Shown here piece by piece: positions 1 through 8,499 of a DNA stretch of 64,000 nt. The stretch spans positions 1 through 64,000 of the forward strand of contig DISK01000007.1 in NCBI GenBank assembly GCA_002421905.1. The letters are read 5' to 3'. The position numbers and the translations under genes were made by a program. This stretch comes from Micavibrio sp. UBA6212 (GTDB taxonomy: Bacteria; Pseudomonadota; Alphaproteobacteria; Micavibrionales; Micavibrionaceae). Under the pieces are notes generated by a model that was not told the origin of the DNA, ran no database searches, and saw nothing but the letters and a program-made list of their open reading frames with translations. Position 1 is the stretch's first letter; every line of letters begins with the position of its first letter.

Positions 1-587
1 TTCCACAACCTGAGCGTCCGATTGACAAACCATTCCTGATGCCAGTTGAGGACGTGTTCTCGATTTCTGGTCGTGGAACAGTTGTGACCGGTCGTGTTGA
101 ACAAGGTGTTGTAAAAGTTGGGGAAGAGATCGAGATTGTCGGTATCCGTCCAACCGTGAAGACGACCTGTACTGGTGTTGAAATGTTCCGTAAGTTGCTT
201 GACCAGGGTCAGGCCGGAGACAACATTGGTGCATTGTTGCGTGGAACGAAACGTGAAGAAGTTGAGCGCGGACAAGTTCTGTGTGCGCCTGGTTCGATCA
301 AGCCCCACACCAAATTCACGGCAGAGACCTATATTCTGTCGAAAGAAGAAGGTGGACGTCACACGCCATTTTTTGCGAATTACCGCCCACAATTTTACTT
401 CCGTACAACGGACGTAACAGGTGAAGTATCTTTGCCAGAGGGTTCAGAGATGGTGATGCCAGGAGATAACGTAAACCTGACCGTAAAATTGATCGCGCCA
501 ATTGCGATGAACGAAGGTCTTCGTTTTGCTATCCGTGAAGGTGGCCGTACCGTCGGTGCTGGCGTCGTCGCGAAAATTATTGAATAA
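1..587 (+). CDS. tuf: Elongation factor Tu, C-terminal part (5' end outside window)
   Basis: EF-Tu brings aminoacyl-tRNA to the ribosome as a GTP complex. The reading frame is open from base 3 and begins inside the protein with PERPIDKPFLMPVEDVF, the well-known junction of the GTPase domain and domain 2. Then follow SISGRGTVVTGRVE (domain 2) and the domain 3 segment HTPFFANYRPQFYFRT. About the last 195 residues are visible, ending normally at IIE. The GTPase domain lies upstream of the window. A strong hairpin terminator follows 20 bp after the stop, so this is the end of its transcription unit. Identification is essentially certain. Confidence 0.98.
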   Translation, partial: PQPERPIDKPFLMPVEDVFSISGRGTVVTGRVEQGVVKVGEEIEIVGIRPTVKTTCTGVEMFRKLLDQGQAGDNIGALLRGTKREEVERGQVLCAPGSIKPHTKFTAETYILSKEEGGRHTPFFANYRPQFYFRTTDVTGEVSLPEGSEMVMPGDNVNLTVKLIAPIAMNEGLRFAIREGGRTVGAGVVAKIIE

Positions 588-608
588 TTTTTAGAGTATA
601 AAGAATTC

Positions 609-636
609 AAAAACCCCGCTGATGCGGGGTTTTTTA
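609..636 (+). terminator. Rho-independent terminator of tuf
   Basis: An 11-bp perfect stem (AAAAACCCCGC / GCGGGGTTTTT) with a four-base loop runs into a T tract. It starts about 20 bp after the tuf stop codon. Confidence 0.93.
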
Positions 637-722
637 TTACTTAGAATTTTATCTATTTATCATAATAAATAAAGGTTTTTTGGGCATTATGTTTGTAAGA
701 AATAGATGGAAGATTAATCAAA

Positions 723-1649
723 ATGGCAACATTCTCACTTCAGAACGAACTAACCCCAAGAGATTCAAAAGCTTTTTCTGAGGCCAAGCAATTAGTGCAG
801 TGGGCGGAGAGCAAACATCCGGGAAATCCGAATGGTGTTGCTGCAGAGATTATGAAATTCAAACCAGAGTTTCATAAAAATATGGGTGGCGATGAACTGC
901 ATAAAATGCGCGTGGCTGAAATTGCCCAACAGTATCGGCAAGTGAGTGATGGTGCGGGGGGGATAGCCCGGGACGCATCAAAACAATCCATGAACAGCTT
1001 GACGAATGTTCTGGAAGGCAGGCATCCGTCTGGTCAGGGATTATCATTTTCCCAAACTGTGGCCATGCAGCTCAATAAACCTGAGCATCTTTCGACAGCT
1101 AACTTATCCAGATTAGGTAAGGCTGGCGGGATTGCTGCCCGTGTGGGTGTTGCCTTTGTTGGAGCGGGTGCCGCAGGATTTGCGGCAGCGGCCGAACCGG
1201 AGGCTACAGTGGGGACTGTTGCTGAGGCGACGTTGAAGGCTGCGGCAGAGAATGCCATCCCCGGATTTAGCGAGGCGCGCCAAGGACATGCTTGTAAGGC
1301 CTTTGGGGAAGCTGTTGGCGCCGTGGCTGAAGGTGGGGCGATCGGGTTGACTATGACGACGGGTGTCACTGTGGCAGCCGGAACATCCTGGAGTGGTGTA
1401 GGCTTGGTCGGAGGGGCGGCTATTGCTGCTTCTGCTCCGGTTGTGGGTGATGCGGCAGGTAAAGTCGGACGAGCTGGTGGAGAAGCTGCCTGTAATGTCG
1501 TATCAGGCGCTGCTGAGGTAGTCTCGGATAAACTTGTCCAGTTCAGAGAGAATGCGGCGCACATGATGAACAGTGTTGGAGATATCACACAAAATACTGT
1601 AAACGATATGAAGTTTAAGGTCAGTCAGTCCTTCGGATTTGGTCAGTAA
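723..1649 (+). CDS. Unrecognised 308-residue protein with Gly/Ala-rich hydrophobic centre
   Basis: I do not recognise this protein. The first ~110 residues are polar and helical-looking (AKQLVQWAESKHPGN). Residues ~130-245 are very rich in Ala and Gly with several small-residue hydrophobic stretches (AARVGVAFVGAGAAGFAAAA; VGLVGGAAIAASAPVVG). The last ~50 residues are amphipathic. There is no N-terminal signal peptide. Glycine-zipper-like stretches of this type occur in proteins that insert in membranes and in some secreted effectors. Given the DotA-like genes in this window, an effector role is imaginable but unsupported. It lies alone after the tuf terminator. A long opposite-strand frame covers the same region but reads as low-complexity Ala/Pro/Thr. 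Confidence 0.75.
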   Translation: MATFSLQNELTPRDSKAFSEAKQLVQWAESKHPGNPNGVAAEIMKFKPEFHKNMGGDELHKMRVAEIAQQYRQVSDGAGGIARDASKQSMNSLTNVLEGRHPSGQGLSFSQTVAMQLNKPEHLSTANLSRLGKAGGIAARVGVAFVGAGAAGFAAAAEPEATVGTVAEATLKAAAENAIPGFSEARQGHACKAFGEAVGAVAEGGAIGLTMTTGVTVAAGTSWSGVGLVGGAAIAASAPVVGDAAGKVGRAGGEAACNVVSGAAEVVSDKLVQFRENAAHMMNSVGDITQNTVNDMKFKVSQSFGFGQ

Positions 1650-1751
1650 TCCTGCATCTCTTTGAATTTCCAGAACTATTTAAGGGGGGTTGGATTCAGG
1701 ATGCCAAAATGCTAGGTTTTGTTACAATAAAAAAACAAAACAGGGCAGCAG

Positions 1752-2237
1752 ATGAAAATTCACGAAAAACATGTACCGCGGTCGGAGTCGATTGACACCA
1801 TTCCACTGGATCGGATTATGGCATGCTATTACATGTCTTCGGAATATGCCGGTACGCTCTATCGGTCGCGTATCGAAAAACGCCCAGCAGATAAAAAGAT
1901 CTTTGACACGCGCGCCGCCACAAATGAAGAGGGCGTACACAGAAGCCATCTGATCGGCTTTCTCCGTCATTTGAAATGTTGCACCGACCTTTCTTACCAA
2001 TTTAATCGTGTTGGGCTTGATCCTATAAAATTCCACTATCAGGTTCCAAACACGCCTGAATTCCGGGATCTGCATGAAGAGGCGCGGCGCAGTGGGTGTA
2101 AATGGATTAATAAGCTCAATACAAATCCGGAATTTATGCGCAATGCTTTGTATGATTACCCTCCTGCACAGCGTGCTGGAGCGCATTTGCGGCTTGTCGA
2201 ACCCACGAGCCAATCATGTGAACTGTCCCCTGAGTAA
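1752..2237 (+). CDS. Unrecognised 161-residue soluble protein
   Basis: No family is recognised. The protein is polar and charged, with no signal peptide or membrane segment, and looks globular (HLIGFLRHLKCCTDLSYQFN; EFRDLHEEARRSGCKWINKL). It starts at an ATG preceded by a purine-rich stretch (cagggcagcag). It lies 70 bp upstream of tRNA-Trp. An opposite-strand frame of similar length (1722-2213) exists. The plus-strand reading has the more natural residue composition, so I prefer it, with moderate confidence. Confidence 0.6.
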   Translation: MKIHEKHVPRSESIDTIPLDRIMACYYMSSEYAGTLYRSRIEKRPADKKIFDTRAATNEEGVHRSHLIGFLRHLKCCTDLSYQFNRVGLDPIKFHYQVPNTPEFRDLHEEARRSGCKWINKLNTNPEFMRNALYDYPPAQRAGAHLRLVEPTSQSCELSPE

Positions 2238-2306
2238 GGCTTATGCATTTTTCTCTGGTCAAAACCTTTCAAATCGTCTAATAGTCTCCGATATTTCTTC
2301 GACCAC

Positions 2307-2382
2307 AGGGGTATAGCTCAGTTGGTAGAGCATCGGTCTCCAAAACCGAGGGTCGAGGGTTCAAGTCCTTCTGCCCCTGCCA
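2307..2382 (+). tRNA. tRNA-Trp (CCA anticodon)
   Basis: This is a 76-base cloverleaf. The acceptor stem AGGGGTA/TGCCCCT, a D arm with GCTCAGTTGGTAGAGC, the anticodon loop CTCCAAA (anticodon CCA) and a T arm with GGTTCAAGTCC are all seen, and the CCA end is encoded. In many alphaproteobacteria tRNA-Trp lies between tuf and secE-nusG. Here secE and nusG do not follow. Confidence 0.97.
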
Positions 2383-2650
2383 GTTTTCAAGAGTTGATGT
2401 AAAACTTTTCACAGTTTTTACACATTTCCCAATGATAATTCACACCTCCCTAATTGACGGAAATTCCATACTCTTTAGATGGTTTCGGATCGTATGTGTT
2501 GTGCTGTACTTGTTCTGGATTTGTCCAAGTAATTGATCCCAAATAATTTACGTACTTGCTATCTGGCCCAAAAGTTCTAAATACTCGTGGTCTATATGAA
2601 AGACTTGGCTAGGAAAATTCCTTGCCATAAATTTTTTCTGAGGGGTATTT

Positions 2651-3763
2651 ATGAGATCCGGTTTGCTTGCCTTGGGTTCGTGCATCGTTTTTGCCATGAC
2701 ATTTGGGCCTGCGTTTTCAGTTGAGGCCCAGCAGGCTTCAGGTAACAACCGTCCGACCCCAGTTGTGATTGCACTAGCAAAAGATGATGTGTTTTTCGAT
2801 GTGATTGAAGGTCTTGGGACGTTACGCGCTAATGAGACCATCACATTGATGCCAACAGTGACTGAAACTGTGACGGCAGTTAATTTTGAAGATGGGCAAT
2901 ACGTAGAGTCTGGAACCATTCTGATTGAAATGACAGATGGTCAGGAAAAAGCACAATTAGAGCAGGTTCGTGTTGCTGTGGATGAAGCCCGTCGCCAGTT
3001 AAACCGTGTTGAGTCATTGGTGAAGGCGAGTGCAGCATCGCAGGCTCTCCTTGACCAGCAACGGCGTGATTATAATGCGGCGCGCGCACGGCTGGCAGAG
3101 ATTCAATCAACATTGGCGGATCACTTGATTGTGGCTCCATTTGCTGGCCGTCTTGGTATGCGGAATGTCAGCGTCGGAGCACTGATGCGTCCCGGAGAAG
3201 CAATTACAACGCTTGACGACACCAGTAAAATGAAGCTGGATTTTACTGTTCCATCAATCCATCTGACATCCTTGCGCGAGGGATTATCTGTAACAGCCAA
3301 GGCCAGAGAGTTTGGCGAGAAGTCCTTCTTAGGTACGATTTCAAGTGTCGATGGTCAGATTGATCCTGTTTCCCGTTCCATCATGGTTCGAGCGGTTCTC
3401 CCTAATGACCAGCTTGTTCTTCTCCCCGGTCTTTTAATGAATGTCGAAATAAGGGCAAATGAGCGTAAGACCTTGGTAATTCCCGAAAAGGCCACCATCC
3501 TTGAAGGGGAAAGGAATTACGTATTTTTGCTTGATGAGAGTCAGGTACCGGAAATTGTAAAAAAAACGGAAGTGGAAGTGGGCGCTCGCCGCGCTGGAGA
3601 AGTTGAAATACTCTCGGGCCTGAACGCCGGAGACAAAGTTGTAACACATGGCACTATGAATGTGCGTGATGGCGGGGTTGTGTCTGTTATGACGACTGAA
3701 AGTGGTGAAGATAGCCTTGGCACTATTCTCGACAGGTCAACCCAAGAGAAAACCAAACACTAA
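2651..3763 (+). CDS. RND efflux periplasmic adaptor (HlyD/MexE/AcrA type)
   Basis: This is the membrane-fusion subunit that links an inner-membrane RND pump to an outer-membrane channel. It has an N-terminal signal-like segment (LLALGSCIVFAMTFGPAFSVEAQ). A split lipoyl/barrel-sandwich domain follows (LRANETITLMPTVTETVTAV ... LIVAPFAGRLG), flanking an alpha-helical hairpin at ~95-150. Then come the beta-barrel (KLDFTVPSIHLTSL) and a membrane-proximal domain. At 370 residues it is the usual size. The start has a good ribosome site (gaggggt). It is 24 bp upstream of its pump gene, so the two form an operon. The substrate cannot be told from sequence. No outer-membrane partner is adjacent; the TolC-like protein at 53453 belongs to another system. 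Confidence 0.93.
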   Translation: MRSGLLALGSCIVFAMTFGPAFSVEAQQASGNNRPTPVVIALAKDDVFFDVIEGLGTLRANETITLMPTVTETVTAVNFEDGQYVESGTILIEMTDGQEKAQLEQVRVAVDEARRQLNRVESLVKASAASQALLDQQRRDYNAARARLAEIQSTLADHLIVAPFAGRLGMRNVSVGALMRPGEAITTLDDTSKMKLDFTVPSIHLTSLREGLSVTAKAREFGEKSFLGTISSVDGQIDPVSRSIMVRAVLPNDQLVLLPGLLMNVEIRANERKTLVIPEKATILEGERNYVFLLDESQVPEIVKKTEVEVGARRAGEVEILSGLNAGDKVVTHGTMNVRDGGVVSVMTTESGEDSLGTILDRSTQEKTKH

Positions 3764-3786
3764 CATTCTGAACAGGAAATAGTATC

Positions 3787-6700
3787 ATGTTTATATCAGA
3801 CATCTCGGTGAAGCGCCCTGTCTTCGCATCAGTTATTTCCTTGTTACTGGTTGCATTTGGTTTGATTTCATTCTTGAAATTGCCTCTTCGTGAATACCCG
3901 AATATCGACCCTCCGATTGTATCGATTGATACAACATATACCGGAGCATCGGCCAGTATTGTTGAAACCCGTGTAACTAAGGTTATTGAAGATCGTATCG
4001 CTGGCGTTGCAGGCATTAACTATATTGAATCAAGCAGCCAGGATGGACGCTCACGTATCTCTTTAGAATTCAGTATCGATCGAGATATTGAAGCGGCGGC
4101 GAATGATGTTCGAGATAGAATTTCCGGCGTTCTTGATAACTTGCCTGATGAGGCTGATCCTCCTGAAGTTCAAAAAGTTGACTCAAATGATGATGTGATT
4201 ATCTGGTTGAGCCTGTCCAGTGAGAAAATGAGTACGATTGAGTTGAGCGATTACGCGGATCGTTATCTCGTGGATCGTTTTTCGATTATTGATGGTGTTG
4301 CCAGTGTAAGAGTTGGCGGATCACAAACCTATGCGATGCGTGTCTGGCTTGACAGGCAGCAGATGGCTGCACGCGGTATTACGGTTACCGATGTAGAAAA
4401 TGTGTTACGCAAGGAAAATGTTGAGCTTCCTGCAGGGAGCTTTGAGTCGGTAGATCGTCAATTTACTGTGCGCTTAAAAAGGCCCTTCCAAACAGAGGAA
4501 CAGTTTCGTAACCTTGTTGTATCCAGAGGGTCAGATGGCTATCTGATTAGGCTGGGAGACCTTGCCCGCGTTGAAAAGAGTGCCGCAGAAAACAGGATTA
4601 TGTTCCGCGGCAATGGTACGCCGCGTGTGGGGCTTGGTATTATTAAACAATCTACCGCAAACACTCTGACTGTTGCACATGACGCGCGTGAAACGGCGTC
4701 AAGAATTAATGAAACGCTTCCTGAGGGCATGACTCTACAAACGGCCTATGACACGTCTGTTTTTGTCGATAAGGCTGTTCACGAAGTCTATATAACCTTG
4801 TTAATTGCCATCCTTCTGGTGGTCGGAGTTATCTTCGTGTTCCTTGGCAATTTGCGCGCAACGATTATTCCTGCCTTGGCTGTACCTGTTTCTTTACTTG
4901 CAACATTTAGTGTTCTGCAAGTGATGGGATATACGGTTAATATGCTGACATTATTGGCGCTTGTTCTCGCTATTGGTTTGGTCGTGGATGACGCAATTAT
5001 TGTTCTTGAGAATATTGTTCGGCGCATTCGTGAAGAAAAAGAGCCTCCGTTGCTGGCCGCTTACAATGGGACTAGGCAGGTCGGGTTTGCTGTTCTTGCT
5101 ACTACTGCTGTTTTGGTTGCGGTGTTTGTCCCGATTACCTTTCTAGAGGGAGATATTGGGCGTCTATTTACCGAGTTTGCTGTAACACTGGCGACTGCGG
5201 TTATTTTTTCCGGTGTGGTGTCTTTGACTTTGTCACCTATGCTCTCATCAAAACTTCTTAAACCACATGCTGATGATGTTCCTGAAAAGAATGAAAAACT
5301 AGAAGAGTTCTTTGTAAGAGTTCGTGGAAAATATGGCCGTATTGTTGACCGTATTATTACTAAGCCAATTCCTGTATTTATCGCCTTCTTCGTGGTGGTT
5401 GCTGGCATTTTCTTTATGGGGAATTCCATTCCCTCGGAATATACTCCACGCGAGGACCGGGGCGCATTCTTTGTGAATGTGACTGGCCCCGAGGGAGCTT
5501 CCTTTGCCTATATGAAAGAGTATATGGATGAAATTGAAAAACGCCTGATGCCTTATGTCGATAGTGGTGAAGCAACAAATTTGATTGTTCGCGCGCCGTC
5601 AGGATTTGGTAATGCGGCGAGTTTTAACTCAGGTATTGTGATTGTTGTGCTGAATGACTGGAGCAAGCGGCGCTCGGCTTGGAAGATTATGGAGGATGTG
5701 CGCAGTAAACTTTCTGATCTTCCTGGTGTGCGTGTTTTTCCGAATATGCGTCAGGGATTTGGTGGTGGAAACTCGAAACCTGTCCGGTTTGTTATTGGGG
5801 GAGGAACTTATGAAGAGTTAGTTCAGTGGCGCGATATTCTCTTGAAAAAGATCAATGATAATAATCCAGGATTGATTGGTGTTGATTGGGATTATAAAGA
5901 AACAAAACCTATGTATGAGGTTGATATTGATTACCAGCGTGCAGCAGAATTGGGTGTGAGTGTAACTAGTATAGGTGAAACGCTTGAAACCATGCTGGGC
6001 TCGCGCAGAGTGACCACATTCGTTGATAACGGTGAAGAATATGATGTTGTCCTTGAAGGTGAACGTGAGGCACAGAAAACTGCTACGAACATGCAGAATA
6101 TTTATGTCCGCTCGGATAGATCGGGTGTTCTTATTCCACTTGCCAATCTCGTAGAATTTAAGTCGTTGGCAGATTCGAGGACACTGAACCGGTATAATCG
6201 TATGCGGGCAATTACACTCGATGCCAACTTGGCAGAAGGGTACACGTTGGGTCAGGCCCTGACCTATCTGGAAGGTCTAGTGGAAGAGAATCTCCCCGAC
6301 AATGCCATCATTGATTATAAGGGGCTATCTCAGGATTATAAATATTCCGGCGGCTCCATTCTGTTTGTCTTTATCCTTGGCATTATTGTGATGTTTCTGG
6401 TTATGGCCGCACAGTTTGAAAGCTATATCCATCCGTTGGTAATTATTCTGACTGTACCCTTGGCAATTTCAGGTGGGTTGTTAGGGCTGTATCTAACGGG
6501 AAACACCCTTAATCTTTATAGCCAGATTGGGTTAATCATTCTGGTTGGTCTCGCTGCTAAAAACGGCATTTTGATTGTTGAATTTGCCAACCAGCTCCGT
6601 GATGAGGGCCATGAATTCCTGACAGCGATCCGTGAGGCTGCTTCCCTGCGCCTGCGTCCAATCCTGATGACCAGTATTACAGCTGCCGCTGGAGCAATAC

Positions 6701-6921
6701 CATTGATTATATCAGACGGAGCCGGATCGGAAACCCGTTCCGTTATTGCAATAGTTATTCTGTTTGGGGTTGTTGTAACAACATTCTTTACATTGTTTAT
6801 CGTTCCTGTGGCTTATAGCCTTTTGGCACGTAGAACCGGTTCTCCGGGGGATGTCGCGCGCGAATTGACTCAACAAGAACAGGAAAAAGAGCAGCACTTC
6901 GTGCATACATCAAATGACTAG
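3787..6921 (+). CDS. RND multidrug efflux pump, inner-membrane subunit (AcrB/MexF type)
   Basis: This is a proton-driven drug/proton antiporter of 1044 residues, the full length of the HAE1 family. It starts MFISDISVKRPVFASVISLLLVAFG, the classic first transmembrane helix. The proton relay is present in TM4 (GLVVDDAIIVLENI, the Asp pair near residues 400-402), and the TM10/11 region reads VGLAAKNGILIVEFANQLRD. Two large periplasmic porter loops follow TM1 and TM7, and the SITAAAGAIPLIISDGAG motif is seen near the C-terminus. It is co-transcribed with the adaptor just upstream. No regulator gene is adjacent, so control is unknown. Confidence 0.96.
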   Translation: MFISDISVKRPVFASVISLLLVAFGLISFLKLPLREYPNIDPPIVSIDTTYTGASASIVETRVTKVIEDRIAGVAGINYIESSSQDGRSRISLEFSIDRDIEAAANDVRDRISGVLDNLPDEADPPEVQKVDSNDDVIIWLSLSSEKMSTIELSDYADRYLVDRFSIIDGVASVRVGGSQTYAMRVWLDRQQMAARGITVTDVENVLRKENVELPAGSFESVDRQFTVRLKRPFQTEEQFRNLVVSRGSDGYLIRLGDLARVEKSAAENRIMFRGNGTPRVGLGIIKQSTANTLTVAHDARETASRINETLPEGMTLQTAYDTSVFVDKAVHEVYITLLIAILLVVGVIFVFLGNLRATIIPALAVPVSLLATFSVLQVMGYTVNMLTLLALVLAIGLVVDDAIIVLENIVRRIREEKEPPLLAAYNGTRQVGFAVLATTAVLVAVFVPITFLEGDIGRLFTEFAVTLATAVIFSGVVSLTLSPMLSSKLLKPHADDVPEKNEKLEEFFVRVRGKYGRIVDRIITKPIPVFIAFFVVVAGIFFMGNSIPSEYTPREDRGAFFVNVTGPEGASFAYMKEYMDEIEKRLMPYVDSGEATNLIVRAPSGFGNAASFNSGIVIVVLNDWSKRRSAWKIMEDVRSKLSDLPGVRVFPNMRQGFGGGNSKPVRFVIGGGTYEELVQWRDILLKKINDNNPGLIGVDWDYKETKPMYEVDIDYQRAAELGVSVTSIGETLETMLGSRRVTTFVDNGEEYDVVLEGEREAQKTATNMQNIYVRSDRSGVLIPLANLVEFKSLADSRTLNRYNRMRAITLDANLAEGYTLGQALTYLEGLVEENLPDNAIIDYKGLSQDYKYSGGSILFVFILGIIVMFLVMAAQFESYIHPLVIILTVPLAISGGLLGLYLTGNTLNLYSQIGLIILVGLAAKNGILIVEFANQLRDEGHEFLTAIREAASLRLRPILMTSITAAAGAIPLIISDGAGSETRSVIAIVILFGVVVTTFFTLFIVPVAYSLLARRTGSPGDVARELTQQEQEKEQHFVHTSND

Positions 6922-7018
6922 TCATTATTAAACATAAATGTTGACATAATTTGATGTGACTGGCTATGCTCAGCCATAACAGGAAAATAAACAAAAATAT
7001 TAGAACAGGGAAATATCT

Positions 7019-8416
7019 ATGTCTTCAAAATTATCCTTTATTGGGAAAAAGGGCGCTGCGCGCTATAAGGATCTGGCCAAACCATTGGCGCAAGCTGTTC
7101 TGGACTATGCCATGGAAAAAGGTTCAGCAGTTGGCGTTGATCAGGCAAAAATTTCTATTCTTGCTACTGAAAAGACGGAATGTAATGTTGAAAATGGCGA
7201 TATGACGGAGTGGATTTCTGGAAAGTCATTTACAGTGAAGATGTGCTTATATAGTAAAGACAAGAAGCTCTCTTTCTCTGTTGATTCTCCGGATCTCGAG
7301 GCCGCATGTCGTGAGATAGATAAAAAAATTAAATTTCTGGATATTATTCCTGACAACCCTCACCAAAAACTTTTGTCCCCGGATCTTGTTTATTCTGGCC
7401 CGCTGGGATCATTTGATACATTCCAGCCATCCCCTGCAAAAACTTCTGATATGATCGACTATGCAAAAAGGATGGAATGTGAGGCCATAAAAAATCCTGA
7501 TGTTATGCGCGTTGAGTCTTCAGGAGTTTCTCAGGTTTATTACCATGTTCTGGTTCTAGCAACAAATGGACAGGATAGATGGGCTAGCTCAACGAAGTAT
7601 AGTGCGGGCATATCGGTTGTTTCGGTTAAACCAGGTATAAATGGTAATGATGATAACAAATGTGTTGGGGGCGCCGGTAGTGTTGCCAGCCATTTTCTTG
7701 ATCTGGATCCGCCTGAGTTTTTGGGTAAGAATGCCGCTGATGAAGCTGTAAAAAAACTGACTGCCATCAAACCATCCTCTGGGAAATTCCCGATTGTTTT
7801 ATCGCACGATGCAGCAGAGCAGTTTTATAGAATTGTGATGCGGGCAATTGATGGTACGGCGCTTTTGCAAAAAGCCAGTTTTCTACAAAAGAAAATGGGT
7901 CAACAAGTTTTGGGATCTGATGTTACAATCGAAGATCTTCCAAACATTAAACGGAGTTTAAGTTCGTCCTTTGTTGATTCGTCTGGTCAGAAAATTGATC
8001 CTATTACCTATATCAAAGATGGAATTTTGCAGCAATTTAATGTGTCCCTAGAGGAGGCAAGACAATTGGGACTTGATCCGATTGGTCGAAATGACGGGTT
8101 TACCAATTTGCGCGTTTGCCCGGGTTCTGTGTCGCCGGATGATCTGATATCTGATATTGAAGAGGGCGTTTATATTGATAATTTCGATAGTGGTGTCTCG
8201 AACACGAATAACGGAATTTTCTCTCACCCCGCTCACGGTATGAGAATTCAAAACGGAAAAATAACCCCTCAATCTGTTGGGAACTTTATTGTATCGGGAC
8301 AGTTGCAGGAAATGTTTATGAATCTTACTCTGGCAAATGATACCCCACCTTTGCCAAGTACCCATCACAGCATTGTTGCTCCGACTACCAGAATTAATGA
8401 TGTTAAGATTATTTAG
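7019..8416 (+). CDS. pmbA: TldE/PmbA-type protease subunit
   Basis: TldE (PmbA) is the non-catalytic partner of TldD in a heterodimeric metalloprotease that unfolds and trims small peptides, for example microcin precursors, and CcdA antitoxin. The sequence shows the family layout: an N-terminal alpha/beta domain (to ~190) and a C-terminal beta-rich domain with the conserved HPAHGMRIQNGKI and VSGNFIVSG-like segments, here VGNFIVSGQLQEMF. It lacks the HExxxH motif, as expected for the TldE side. At 465 residues it is standard. A ribosome site (cagggaaa) precedes the ATG. The catalytic partner tldD lies tail to tail with it. Confidence 0.85.
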   Translation: MSSKLSFIGKKGAARYKDLAKPLAQAVLDYAMEKGSAVGVDQAKISILATEKTECNVENGDMTEWISGKSFTVKMCLYSKDKKLSFSVDSPDLEAACREIDKKIKFLDIIPDNPHQKLLSPDLVYSGPLGSFDTFQPSPAKTSDMIDYAKRMECEAIKNPDVMRVESSGVSQVYYHVLVLATNGQDRWASSTKYSAGISVVSVKPGINGNDDNKCVGGAGSVASHFLDLDPPEFLGKNAADEAVKKLTAIKPSSGKFPIVLSHDAAEQFYRIVMRAIDGTALLQKASFLQKKMGQQVLGSDVTIEDLPNIKRSLSSSFVDSSGQKIDPITYIKDGILQQFNVSLEEARQLGLDPIGRNDGFTNLRVCPGSVSPDDLISDIEEGVYIDNFDSGVSNTNNGIFSHPAHGMRIQNGKITPQSVGNFIVSGQLQEMFMNLTLANDTPPLPSTHHSIVAPTTRINDVKII

Positions 8417-8444
8417 GAAAAATCTTGAATAAAGCCTGATATCT

Positions 8445-8475
8445 AAAAGGCTCCCTGAATGGGGAGCCTTTTTCT
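8445..8475. terminator. Bidirectional terminator between pmbA and tldD
   Basis: A hairpin with stem AAGGCTCCC / GGGGAGCCTT and a five-base loop has A-rich sequence on the left and T-rich sequence on the right. It can end transcription from both converging genes. Confidence 0.9.
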
Positions 8476-8499
8476 TATTGTGATTATCAGGATAGGATG

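Noticed and set aside
1034..1588. Long opposite-strand frame across the Gly/Ala-rich gene
   Set aside because: It reads as Ala/Pro/Thr low complexity, the mirror of the GC-rich codons of the plus-strand gene. It has no convincing start.
1722..2213. Opposite-strand frame overlapping the 161-residue gene
   Set aside because: Its composition is less protein-like and it has no ribosome site. The plus-strand reading is preferred, though not proven.
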